64,000 nt of DNA from Elymus sibiricus (taxonomy: Eukaryota > Streptophyta > Magnoliopsida > Poales > Poaceae), in assembly GCA_039707655.1 (NCBI GenBank), contig CM077668.1:63877086-63941085 (forward strand). Direction: 5' to 3'. The notes beneath the pieces were generated by a model. The model was not told the origin of the DNA. It did not search any database and saw nothing but the letters and a program-made list of their open reading frames with translations. Shown here in pieces: positions 43,454 through 54,765 of the stretch (position 1 is its first letter; the number at the start of each line of letters is the position of its first letter). Position numbers and translations under genes: made by a program.

Positions 43454-44846
43454 GGGGATCTCCTATTTGGCCCATAACACGCTGGAAAGACACCGAGCGT
43501 GCACCACCAGCTCCCCCTGCGCCCTTTTGGGCCGGCCCATGCGTGGGTCGGGATACCCTCCTTTTGTTCATTTCGTTTTTTTTGTATTCTGTTTTCAAAA
43601 ATAATTCAGGATTTCAAAAAGTTCCTAATTTAAAATGTTCACGAATTCAAAAAATATGTTCCGAAAAAATCATAAAATATTTGTGAATTCAAAAATGTTC
43701 GTGAATACAAAAAATATGTTCATGATTTTTTAAAATGTTCAGAAAATCCTAAAATGTTTCGAATTCAAAAAAGGTTCATAATTTTTGAAAATTTTGGCAA
43801 TTTTTATACAAATTTTCCGAAAATAAAAAAAATCATCATTTTGAAAAATTTTGCGATTTCAAAAAATGTTTGAGAATTTAAGAAAATTTGCATGAATTTT
43901 CTTTAAATATTCCCAAAAATGCAAAAAATATTCGCCACTTTAAAAAATTGTTCCCAAGTTTCAAAAAACTCTTCGCTTCAAAGAATGTTCATGAATCCTA
44001 AAAATGTAAATGCATTTAAAAAGATGTTCATCAAATAAAAAATATTCGTGAATTTCAAAAATTGTTACCAAATTTCGAAAAATGTTCGCAAATTCACAAA
44101 AATGTTCATTTATTACAAAAAAATCAAATTTTCAAAATTGTTCACAAATTTGTAACGCGAAGTCAAAATATGTTCATGATTTTAAACAATGTTCATAAAA
44201 TTGTAAAAAATGTTCGTCAATTTTAAAAATGTTCATGATTTCAAAAATAATTTTCTGAAATAAAAAATGTTCATAATTTCAAAAATTGTTCATTTGTAAC
44301 ACAAATTCGAAAAAATCATGATATAAAAAATGTTCACGGATTTGTCAAAAATGTTCATGAATTTGAAAATGTTCACAATTTCAAAAAATACGTTCGTGAA
44401 TTCAAGAAAGTTCATAATTTAAAAAGTGTTCATGTATTTGTACCACGGATTCTGAAAATGTTCATGATTTAAAAAAATGTTCAGGATTTCAAAAATATGT
44501 TCGTGAATTCATAATTTTCAAAAATGTTCATGAATTTGAAAAATGTTCACAAAATGAAAAATAAAAAGAATAAATGATAAACAAAACAGAATAGAAAAAA
44601 TAAAATAAAAATGAAAATGAAAAAGGGAAAAGGGAAAAGAAAGATAAAGAAAAAGAAAAGGGGGAAATAAAAAAAAGTGAAAAGTTAGAAAAAACCGACA
44701 GAAAAAAGAAAATAAAACTGGTTTGGGAAAGTTCTATATTCCTGCCAAAACCTAAAATGAGGTAGTTGGGCCGGCCCAAACGAACGCAACGGAATGGGGT
44801 GCGCGGGGGGTTGCTAACCAGCGACCCGCGCGCCAAATAGGATCCG
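43454..44846. mobile_element. AT-rich block 2 with CCTATTTGG inverted ends
   Basis: The left end GGGGGATCTCCTATTTGG and the reverse complement of the right end, GGCGGATCCTATTTGGCG, are inverted. Inside each end lies GGGCCGGCCCA (43530 and 44768). The core consists of dozens of copies of an AAAAATGTTCATGAATTTC-like motif, then a purine tract (44560-44730). It looks like a non-coding foldback-type DNA element of about 1.4 kb; the superfamily is not clear. Confidence 0.6.
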
Positions 44847-45229
44847 CCCTTTATCTGTTTGAACAATAGCCGGTGGCCCCTTACATCAAACGGACCATAA
44901 TAGCTCATGGATTCGGGGCCCGTGGGGAAACCAAGCCGGGAAGCCATCCACCAAGTCTCCACACACACACATAGGGCATCGAATATCAATCTCTACTCCT
45001 AAAGGGGCAGTCCGTAGGTCGTTTTGTTCGTTCGCAGCCCCTCCCATCGATTGAAAGCATCTCGCACCCTTTTTTTGAAGCTCACACCGGTTTTTTCTGA
45101 CTTGTTTCTCTTCTCTCGATCGCTCCCTTCCAGATCGATCACCTTTCGTTCTAAAAACAAGATCTCCTTCCCGATTCGTCCCAGAAAACAAATCCTTCCA
45201 ATTGATTGAACGGAGTTAGACCCATCATT
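44847..45229. other. Unassigned spacer
   Basis: No coding frame with family motifs and no repeat ends are recognised. A short CACACACACA tract lies near 44961. Confidence 0.5.
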
Positions 45230-46706
45230 TTTCTTTATCTTCTTTGTGCAGTTTCAATATTGAGCACGGTTTGCCAGTAGGGTTTCCATTCAATTTCATC
45301 CAACAATGTGAAAAAAGTGAATGTTTTCTTCTACACTTGATGGTAGAGTGCCACCACCAAAGTTGCATGGGTTTGAACTTCGATGGCGCTTTGGTTTTGG
45401 CTAACAACTTGCTTAACATAACCAAAAAATTTGCTCACGGCCTCTTGGATGAGTGACCGTCTATGTTGGAGAGAGCATGGGACACAGTTCGTAACGATTG
45501 GGGTGTGGCTTCACACACTGTTTTTGCTCATGGTAAAGTTTGTGAATTTTTTCCCAATACTTCTCGCCTTTTTGCTCGATTCCACATATTGGGTCAATGC
45601 ACGTATTACACTAACTTTCACACAACAAAATATCTTCAAATTGTGTGCATGCTGGACCTCTAGGCTTCACTACTTTCGCACCAGCTTTCTTCTTCGTTTT
45701 AGTGCGTGATGTTTGCCCAAATTCAAACACCGAGGAATTGGTATCCTCCATAGTAAATTGCAAAGACTCTTGACCATTATTTATCATGTCATGCAATACT
45801 TGTTCCTACAATATGCATCGCAATTTAACTATCGTCCTACAAGTTGATCCGATGGTATGTGCAAGGAAAGAATGAACGAATGCAAGTAGGAAAGGGCAAA
45901 GATTGTACCGGGTCTTGGTCGGGCATTCCGTCGAACAAGTTGTGGGCATGCTCGGAGCCGGCATTGCCCGACGTCGCCCGATGCATTTGGAACTACGGTG
46001 AGTCTGCTATCGTGGACGCATCGGGGACGTATTGCGAGAAGCTCAAATCCGGGATGCCCGTCCACTGGGGGGGGGGGGGGCGGAACGGAGTCGGGTTCCG
46101 TCGACGAGTTGTTTGTGCCTGCGGCCACGACCTATAGATTGGTGGTTGGCACGGCAAAGTCCATGTCCTCAGCAGCGGGCACGAAGGGCATCACAGGATC
46201 GGCCACCTCCACAGCTGCCTTCGCCACCGCCTCATGCCCGCGCTGCCTCCGGCAGCGCTCCTTCAGGGCAAGGTTCTCCACCTTGCAAGGAGCCGCCAGG
46301 CCGGGGAGCCCGACCGATTCCGCATCATCCATGGCCATGGTGGCGGACTGGGTTGTCGGCGACGGCGGACGAGGACGGCGTGCAAGGGAGGGGGTGGGAG
46401 GTTGCGTGGAGGCGGGAAATGGAGGATGGGGACGGGAGGGTTTCGGTCGAAGAGGAGGAGGAGAAGTCAATTTTGGGAGGATTTGAGATGGGTCCGGCTT
46501 GTCGGAGCCGACATGGCAGGCGTGTCCGAGCGAGCCGGGGCGTCCCATATCCGCCCCAGATATGGGTCGGGTATGGGGAGTGCCGGTCAGTCCGAGCGTT
46601 TGGACCGGATTTACGAGGTCGGTTGGGTGCGTTTTTTTTTCGGTCATTGGCCGGGTAGCCCGGCCAGACGTTTGGGGCAGATACGAGGGTCCGTTTGTAG
46701 ATGCTC
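45230..46706 (-). pseudogene. Decayed PIF/Harbinger element K with ORF1 (Myb/SANT-like) remnant
   Basis: The right end reads, on the minus strand, GAGCATCTACAAACGGACCC, next to a TTA triplet (46707-46709), as expected for a Harbinger terminus. Inside on the minus strand, an N-terminal part starts MAMDDAESVGLPGL (near 46337). Further on are FGQTSRTKTKKKAGAK, CTQFEDILLCES and KGEKYWEKIHKLYHEQK, which match the Myb/SANT-like DNA-binding domain of Harbinger ORF1. Many stops and frameshifts are present and no left terminus was found, so the element is truncated. A G14 run sits at 46067-46080. No transposase remnant is visible. Confidence 0.7.
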
Positions 46707-47571
46707 TTACAACTCTTACCCATTTTTTTGCGGCGACCATTCCCAATTGTTTAAAAGAGGAAAAAGTCTGGAAAAAACCTTGATTTCGTAGTCGAAGTCT
46801 GAAATGAACCCTGAACTTCAAATCCCTGAAATCAGCACCCTATCTTCTCTAATCCTGACTTATCAAAAGGTAGCCATTCAGTCTTTCGTGTATCACCCAT
46901 CTACCTTCCGTCCAGTCTTCCTCGGCCGTGGGAGAAACCTTGCTGACTAGATACCTACAGGCATGGAAGCCAGAATAGACGATGATAATCAACATGTGTC
47001 AAGGTCTCATGTTGCTGCCTCAGGAAGTGCCCATGACCGGCTAATTTTGACAACCTGTAGAGGTGCAGTCTATGGAAGAGGAGCATGTCAGGCCGTAGGG
47101 CATCGGCCATGGGCACCCTGCCTGCCGCGGCAACTCCCTCCTGGTCGTGCCACACGACGACGATGACGTCCAGGACCTAACTAGCGAGCTTGACCATGGC
47201 GCGGGCGTTTTGTTGGTATCCTTCGGCGCCGGCAGACGACACACAACGAGTTTCTCGTTCGACCACTTTGTGGCCGCAGTCCATAGAAAACCACTTTATA
47301 GAAAAACGTCAATTAGTCGTTTTTCTATAAACTCAGTTTTCGGGCTTTTGTAAAATGTCAAATGGTTCAACAGTGCATTACAAATTAAATTGATTAATAA
47401 TATGTTGGAATATAAATATTAAAAGATACAGTAGATGGTGATCCACCGAAGCAAGAGATATAGCAGTCCAGCAGAAGATGAACTATACACAAGATTGAGA
47501 AGTTTTACACCACTACTGATTGACGATGAAGAAACATGCACGTTCCTTTACACAACTACGTACTTGGCTTA

Positions 47572-49877
47572 GGGCATCTAGCAGACCCCTTATATCGTGC
47601 CGAACTGTAAAATAACCGTCAGTTTACGGTTTTGCGCGAAAAAAGTGGCCAGAACAGACATCGTATCGGACCGCGGCCTGTAAAAAAAATTGCGGGGCGC
47701 GGCAAATCTTCGCCCTCAACTTTTAGATTCACGGGGTGGGAGGCCGACCCGAGCTTGACCCCTATCGGCAGCGTTTTTTGGCGGGAGGGACATTTCCGCG
47801 CGGCAGTCCCCGCTTCCCCTTCCCTCCGCCCGCTCCGGACCACCTTCCCACGTTTTGTCTCGCCGCCATGGAAGCCTCCCAGCCGTCGCCCGTCACCGTG
47901 GATGTCATCCACACGCCAACCCCTACAGCAGATCTCGTCGCCGGCCATGTCGCGCCGTCGCCATTCAAGGCTCCACCGCGCAACCCCGCAAGCGGCAGGG
48001 CAACGTCGTCATCCAGGGCAGCGCTACCGCAGCCCCCACCGGGAAGGCACGCGCGCCCGCCGCCGCCGCTGCTGCCAATCCGGTCCGGCCCGCGCCGGTG
48101 AAGAAAGGCAAGGTTTCGGGTGTGAAACGCAAGAAGCCCACCGCAAGAGCTACCCCGCCAACACCTCCCCCGATGCCCCGGCAAGAGCTACCCCGAGGAT
48201 GCCCGCCGACGATGTTGCTGCCTCCGCCCCCAAGGTGTTTGACGAAATGGGCGCAAGGTATGATACTTAGATTTCTTCTAGTTGTTTCAATTTTCGCCAT
48301 TGCGCTTGTTCGTGACTTGTTGAGCAAAATTGTAGCGCCGGTTTGCATGATGCGACTGCCGAGTTTGTGCACTTGTTGGACGACAACACCGTCGACATCG
48401 ATCAAGCACCGATCGGTGACTACGGTTACAATGAGATGGATGGTGGCGTGCACGGTCACGGTGAGGAAGAAGATGAGGTGGAGGAGGTTGAGGAGGGGGC
48501 GTTCGAGCAAGCCAAGCAAAAGTGCGCGCAAGATCGAAGAACTACACGCAATTGGAAGATCAAATCTTGGTCAAGGCTTGGGAATCGGTGTCTCTTGATG
48601 CATGCACTGGCACTGACCAAACCGCCAAGCGGTATTGGCAAAGGATAGAGGATTAGTTCTTCCGCATGATGGCAAAGTATCCCAACAGGACGCCACGCAC
48701 CTTTAGGTCACTCCAAGGTCGTTGGGACGCGATCAAGCCGATTTGTAGCCGTTGGGCTGCTTGCTTGGAGCAAGTCCGCAATGCACCTCCAAGTGGTACC
48801 GTTGAATCAGATTATGTGAGTTTGTTTTCACGTCCCAAGTTGTGCAAATCATTTGTAGCCGTCGGAGTGGTTGCATAATTTGCCATTATTTTTATTTTGT
48901 AGGACAAGATTGCGCAAGAAAGGTACAAGGACATGGAAGCTTCCGGTGGCAAGCCATTTCAACTAGAGCATTGTTGGAAATTTCTTAAAGAAAGCGAGAA
49001 GTGGAAGTTGATTGAGAAAGAATCCCCACCGAAGAGAGGTGCACTCACCAAGATGGATGATGATGATGAAGATGATGATGGCCCAAGAAACAAGAACAAG
49101 CCCGATAGAAACAAGAAGGCCAAGGACAAGATCAAGAGGGAAGCGGAGGCATCAAGCTTGCGGGACAATATAGATCACATGGTCAAGTCCAAAGGGGCAT
49201 TGGTGATCGAGACATTTGAGGCAAAGAAGGAGTTGGCCGAGAAGAAGGCTCAAGAGAAGCAAGAGAAGTGGCAACTACTCAAGGAGGAGACCATGCGCAA
49301 GGCCGCCATTGAGGAGAGAAGAGTCATGGCCGAGGAGAACAAAGTCATGGCCAAGCTCCTTCAAGAGGAGAACAAGATCATGATGATGAATTGAAATGAC
49401 ATGGATGAGCTCACCAAAGAATGGCATGACATAGCAAGGTTGGAGATCTTGGAGAGGAGGAGGCTAGCCGGAAGAGGCCATGCGGTGCCAAGGTTCGGTG
49501 AGCAAGGTGGTTCGACAAGTGGTGGTGGCAATGGTGGTGGTGGTGGCGGTGAAGATTTCATCTTGTGATGATGATGGATGAGTGATGATGGATGCGATGT
49601 CTTTTGGGTTGTGGCGCGAAAACTATGTTCAAATGTCGCCAAAACTGTGTTTGAATTCTCGAAATTTGTGTTTTATTTGTCAAAATCGCGGTCAATTGCT
49701 TTGTGTGGTTTTACAGTTTGAGGGTCAAAATCGGGAGCGCGCGGAACAGAGCCCGCAAACCCGAGCGGTAAAAGAGAATATCAGGGCCGCAGCCGATTTC
49801 GGCCTTTAAACCGTGTTTTTCTCGGCCCTTATCCGTGTTTAAGGGTCGCGGCTTTAAGGGGTCTGCTAGAGATGCTC
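47572..49877 (+). mobile_element. PIF/Harbinger element J (2306 bp), ORF1 only
   Basis: The termini GGGCATCTAGCAGACCCC and (reverse complement of the right) GAGCATCTCTAGCAGACCCC are flanked by TTA on both sides (47569-47571 and 49878-49880), the Harbinger target. The element carries the ORF1 DNA-binding gene but no DDE transposase, so it depended on another copy. It lies inside the Mutator-like element and is therefore younger than it. Confidence 0.88.
47868..49568 (+). pseudogene. Harbinger ORF1 (Myb/SANT-like, NAM-associated type), broken
   Basis: Family proteins of this type bind transposon ends and assist the separate Harbinger transposase. The start is MEASQPSPVTVDV at 47868 with a good context (GCCGCCATGG). 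Candidate introns are 48258-48335 and 48816-48902, both GT...AG. The SANT-like core reads NYTQLEDQILVKAWESVSLD, ACTGTDQTAKRYWQRIED, and RTFRSLQGRWDAIKPICSRW. It is followed by FQLEHCWKFLKESEKW and a long Lys/Glu-rich coiled-coil segment (AEKKAQEKQEKWQLLKEETM) typical of the C-terminal domain. Defects are a frameshift near 48000, TAG at 48654-48656 after WQRIED, and TGA at 49392-49394. Beyond the last stop the frame continues to a Gly-rich end and TGA at 49566. Confidence 0.85.
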
Positions 49878-50215
49878 TTAGTTAGCTAGCAGCAATGGAG
49901 CTAGCGTGCAGAAGACACGGCCAGTGATTGAGCACGCGTACTTACTCTTGCATGCACTGAAGACAGAACGACCACCTTGGTAAGTCTCGACCGATCTCAC
50001 TAAAATAGCTAGCATGCTTTCCCACTGCAAAACTGTTCGGTTCCCCCCTAATCTCTGTCACGTGTCCAATCCCAGCGGAGACAAACGACTTCTCAGCCCA
50101 AAAGGGCCGGGATTAGATAAGATAGGGTGCTGATTTCAGGGATTTGAAGTTCAGGATTCATTTCAGACTTCGACTACGAAATCAAGGTTTTTTTCGGACT
50201 TTTTCCTTTAAAAGA

Positions 50216-52044
50216 CAAGGGAGGTCGGTGGTGGTTAGCAATGATAATGCAACGAGGGCATGAGCATGGACATTTGCTACCTTTGTTAATCCTTTTTGAC
50301 TGCAATATTGATTTTGTGCCGAATCAACTGCACGTTGAAACGACAATTTCCTCTTCCAACAGGGTAGCGAAACAGAGCTACAAAATAAATCACCTCAGAT
50401 CACGAATTGATGGCGGCAGAAAAATTACATATTTATTATTTCTATCGGATCAAATAGCTGCCAGACCAAGACCCTCGACAACTACTACTGGAACAAAATA
50501 CCGACACTAATCCTAATTGGATTCTTAATGTTTAATCAGGGCTATGTCTTGCTTGTTTTGAAACGAAGGCAAAATATTTGATTTTTTCATTTATTAACAA
50601 GAAGATAATTTTTCTTTTAATTATGAAAAACCAAGCGAAAATCAATATAAACACGGCCAAGCCCTCTCGAAATCACAACCCATCCAAAGCCACGTGCACT
50701 CTCGCCGACATAGCAAACACAATAGAAGATGTTCAACACCACACACCACAACACCCATCCCACAAACCTTAAGCGGACTATTCGCAAAATAAGAAGCGAT
50801 GGAGCGAGAAACACATCCTTGAGACTAACATCTTTCAAGGCTTGTCACATTGCTCAAGGCGGCATTGATTACCTGAATTCAAGCCTTACGTGATTGAAGG
50901 CACAACATGGAGACCTTTGATCAATGGAATCATGAAAATTGGTATCACACCCTGTCGCCAATATGCAAACCTTTCCAACTGCCCAGTATTGTTAGAGCCA
51001 ATAATAGCAAGGTTGAACTCATCGATCACCTTGCCGATGGAGACCATCTTGTGATGAACTACAGGCGCCAAAGCACAAGGCTCCATATAACTAACTCCAG
51101 TGGCATCAACCGAACACAGACGATGTTGTCCACAACATCTGGGTGCCCATCTTCTGCCACCAGTGGTGCCTACACCGTCGTCAATGGGCCATCAATGACG
51201 GTGTCCGAGGAGCAAGGTCTTGTGAGGCTGGGCTCAGCCCTTGCACACCATTGGACATGTTCGCTCGCTCCAACAAGATGGTTGGACGTGCCAACCACAA
51301 GCACAAAGAGTCTTCTAACATATGCAATGTCATCTCCAACATTCCTTGCAGTTCAACACCAAATGATGAAAACAGGGTGTCGGGAGAACCTGAATCAGAG
51401 TCATGCCCAGGACAACCTTTACTAGTAGGATCAGACGCCCTCGCAGAATCAGGAGCTTGGGGCGTGCATAGCTGGACAAATAATGAAATCCCAAGAGCGT
51501 CCATCCATGGAAGGGCATGGTGGGGCCGAAGGGGCAGACACACAATGACTAGGAACTCTGTTGGTGGGATGACGAAGATGATAGTCCCGTTCGCGGTGCC
51601 CAGAATGGAGGCGATAGAGACATCTTAATGGGTCACGGCCAGAGGCAGCCCGGTGGTAAGAGCCAAGCAACGTGGCATCGACCACGCGTTCTTCTTCGAA
51701 AGGCAGCGGCTTGAACAATCCTCACATCATGCATGGCAGATGATCCGAAAGCCTGGCTGTAAGGGTCATGGCGGCGTGAATGACGTCTTCGGCCTACGAA
51801 AACCCAAGGCATTAATTGTAACATCTTGTTTCTCTGACGGAGATTGTAACATCTTATAACTATTATTATTATTTTGCGAGGGGATTGTAACATCTTATTA
51901 GCTTACCAAATCTAAGTGTCTATTCCAATTGGCTGCTAAAGTCTATTTCTTCTATACGCAATTATGTTAATGAACAAATGACAAGTAAATCACAGTAATT
52001 GGGTACAAATGCTCGCTAAAATTTTAGCGATTATACGATGTTAC
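50216..52044. other. Unassigned spacer
   Basis: I see no supported gene. Several medium frames exist on both strands (for example around 50907-51425 and 51143-51628) but they overlap each other and show no family motifs. GATTGTAACATCTT-like words recur three times at 51817-51897. A decayed mobile-element protein cannot be excluded. Confidence 0.4.
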
Positions 52045-52123
52045 GATGCACAAACAATTACCTTGTTTTTAGGGGATGCACAAACAATTACCTTGTTTTT
52101 AGGGGATGCACAAACAATTACCT
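52045..52123. repeat. 30-bp tandem repeat upstream of the hAT gene
   Basis: Units beginning GATGCACAAACAATTACC start at 52045, 52075 and 52105, exactly 30 bp apart; the third is partial. They lie about 0.5 kb upstream of the hAT start codon. A second small tandem (ATGTTGGAACAACCTAATTT, two copies 49 bp apart) is at 52514-52586. Confidence 0.9.
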
Positions 52124-52648
52124 GAGGGCACCCACGGCGAGCGCCTCCAGACGTCTCGGCTTCCGGATCGCCGCCAACGGCCAACCCCGACTCCTTATTT
52201 CGCGTCGATTGCCCTAGGTTTTGCTTCTCATCTTCATCCCATCGCCGCGCATTTTCTTCTGTCCCTTTTCCTGCTAACATTTTGGGCGTAAATTCCTCCT
52301 TCCACAATCATATCAAGCAGAACCCTAAGTATCTACGGTGTTTTTTTCTTGGATTGGTCAGAAATACTGAAATTGCTGAGTGGAAAATTGACGTCTTGAA
52401 ACCTAATCGGATACGATTTGTTTCGAAAATAATGAAATAAAATCGTTACTTTTCCTTTGATTTGGGACCGTTAATGGGGACCTGAACTCGTGGCATCAAC
52501 TCCCTACTCAAATATGTTGGAACAACCTAATTTTGTGCTGGCCTCTCAGATATGTTGGAACAACCTAATTTTGTGCTGGCATTCTTCTTGTTGAACAAAC
52601 ATTGAACTGATGTATTGAGATATATGTTTCTGTGCAGCGGGCAGAGCC

Positions 52649-54765
52649 ATGTCAACACAAGAAAGCGAGGCCGACTATCAGGTTATCGTTGGTGATGAGG
52701 CAGAGGAGGTTGAAGAGGATGATGAGTGGGGAGAGGAGGAGGAGGAGGAATATGAGTCAACTGGGTCTGAACCAATTCGAAGGCTCTGACATTTGGGAAG
52801 GCTTCATGATTCTTAAGCGCACAAGCAGTGGGGAATCAGCTAGATGTTCTACATGTGGCAAAACAAGCATGACTTCTCTCTCGAGATCTGTACGTTCAGT
52901 TGATAAGCTCCAGGTTGGTTCTGATTATGCTGCTGCTAGAAGAGCATTAGCCATGTTTATTATCAACACTGGGCAGTCATTATCACTTGTTGAAGAACCC
53001 AGTTTTCAGACGTTTATTAGAGCTGTTAATCCGCTGTCTAAAAATATAAAATCTTGTCGACGTTCTGTTCTAGACAGAGATGTCATGGCTCTTTATGGAA
53101 GGGAAAAGGATTCTTTGAAATTTATCTTATCCGAAGCACCTGGGAGAATCAGTGTCGCTATTGATCGCTGGAAGGGCAAAGAAACTGGAGAAAACTACAA
53201 CGATGATATCTATATGTGCATTGTGGCTTGCTTTATTGATGCTGATTGGAATTTGTAGAGAAGAGTAGTGGGTTTCAAACACTTGACCTTTCCTGATGAT
53301 GTCGAGTCTGTCACCGATACTGTAGCATCCTGTTTTACTGAATTTGAGGTTGATCAGAAGGAAATGTGCATAACTCTGGATAATGCATTAGATGATGCTT
53401 CTGTGGATAATTCAGTTAAGACCATTGTGCTAGATAAGGACAAATTGTTGTGTGATGGTGAATTATGTCAAATGCATTGTTGCACATAAATCTTGAATTC
53501 AGTTGTGCAAGCTGGTCTAGAGCTGATTGATGATGTTGTTGACAAGATTCGTCACGGCATTCACTATATCACTTACTCTAAGAAGAGAGAGGATGAGTTT
53601 TATCAGTGTGCTAAAGAAATTTGTCATCTGGATGTTACAATGAAGTTACGTGCTGACCTGGTTATTTTTTGGGACTCAACTTACAAAATGCTTTGCTATG
53701 CGCTGTATTACAAGGATGCTCTGAAGCATTTTGCATCAAAACATCAGACCTTCTTGTCTAATTTCCATCTTTGTGATGAAGAATGGAACAGGGTGGCAAC
53801 AATGGAAAAGTTCATAAAGCCACTCTATGACACCACATGCACTTTCTTAACCACAAAGCACAAAACTGCCAGTTTATATTTTCTTGGACTATACAAGGTT
53901 TACCGATTGCTTGGAGTGACAAAAGGGCAAGAAAACTTCATGGCTGGTATGGTGAAAGACATGACAGCTAAGTTCGACAAGTATTGGTCAGAGTACAGCC
54001 TCGCTTTGGCTTGTGCGGCCGTTCTTGATCCTCGTTACAAGCTCAACCTAGTCAGCTTTTGTTTTAAGAAGATCTATGGTGATGTTGGTGCTAGCCAGTA
54101 TACTGACAGAGTTGTCGCATTGCTCCACAGACTGTTTGCTGAATATGAGAAGTCACCGTCTTCTTGTTCAGCTGCAGTTGGGAGTGGTGTTACTGAATAC
54201 CACACCAAGGATGATCTGCTCGATGGTTATGCTCTGCCGGAACAAAAATCGGAACTGGATTGGTATTTGGAATCCCCAGCTATGCATCTAAACACTGATC
54301 TGGATATCTTGGAGTTTTGGAGCGGCATCTCTAAGTGTTACCCCAACCTTGCAAACTTAGCTCGTGATATCCTCGCCATTCCTATCTCCACCGTTCCTTC
54401 TAAGTCTGTATTTACCGTGGGCGAGAAAGTTGTGAACCCTCGTCGGAGTACGCCCAAGCCCGATCTACTCGAGATGCTGATTTCGCTCCACGACTGGACA
54501 TGTCCACATGACAAAAAGGGTACTACATTTTACTGAAACATTTAATTATTTCTTCTTGGATGGTTTCATATGGTTGGTAGTCCTTGTCATACGGATGGAT
54601 ATAACAACTTTTTTGCTTCTATTGTAATACGCAGGTATTACTGTCTCTGCTATAGAAGAGTGTATTGATGATGAGGAAGACGAGGAGGATGGTGCAGACG
54701 AATCTGATGAAGAAGAAGAGAGCACGGAAGAATCTGATGACGATGATGCTTATTGCTGCGGGTGA
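52649..54765 (+). pseudogene. hAT transposase gene (RICESLEEPER-like), disrupted
   Basis: The gene encodes a hAT-superfamily transposase. An acidic N-terminus (MSTQESEADYQ at 52649) is followed, after a frameshift near 52780, by a BED-like zinc-finger remnant (RCSTCGKT). The RNase H fold begins with SVAIDRWKGKETG, containing the first catalytic Asp, then HLTFPDDVESVTD and MCITLDNALDDAS. The DUF4413 part reads LDPRYKLNLVSFCF, and the C-terminal dimerisation domain has EFWSGISKCYPNLANLARD, STVPSKSVFTVGEKV and NPRRSTPKPDLLEML. A likely phase-1 intron (54520-54634, GT...AG) leads to an acidic tail ending at 54765. TAG at 53256-53258 and TAA near 53488 break the frame. It could be a dead transposon gene or a decayed domesticated copy; terminal repeats were not found. 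Confidence 0.85.

Larger units (their letters stand above)
46759..50206. mobile_element. Mutator-like element with nested Harbinger J
   Basis: The ends form 97-bp inverted repeats (46759-46855 and 50110-50206) that begin GGAAAAAGTC and differ at only 4-5 sites. They are flanked by a perfect 9-bp target duplication, TTTAAAAGA (46750-46758 and 50207-50215), the Mutator signature. Subtracting the nested Harbinger and its duplication, the element is about 1.1 kb and has no MURA transposase, so it is non-autonomous. Its unique interior (46860-47568 and 49881-50105) is GC-richer around 47000-47280 and might be captured gene sequence (Pack-MULE), but I cannot match it to a family. Confidence 0.88.

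Noticed and set aside
44528..44989. 153-residue Phe/Ser-rich minus-strand frame, and similar ones at 42515-42880, 56953-57447 and 57530-58111
   Set aside because: These are low-complexity translations of purine/AT-rich repeat blocks, not membrane proteins.
46132..46821. 229-residue minus-strand frame
   Set aside because: Only part of it (from MAMDDAESV) belongs to the Harbinger ORF1 remnant; the upstream part crosses the transposon terminus and the neighbouring Mutator end.
50907..51628. 172- and 161-residue overlapping frames as possible genes
   Set aside because: They overlap each other and minus-strand frames, lack known motifs, and have no clear splice or promoter context; left as unassigned spacer.
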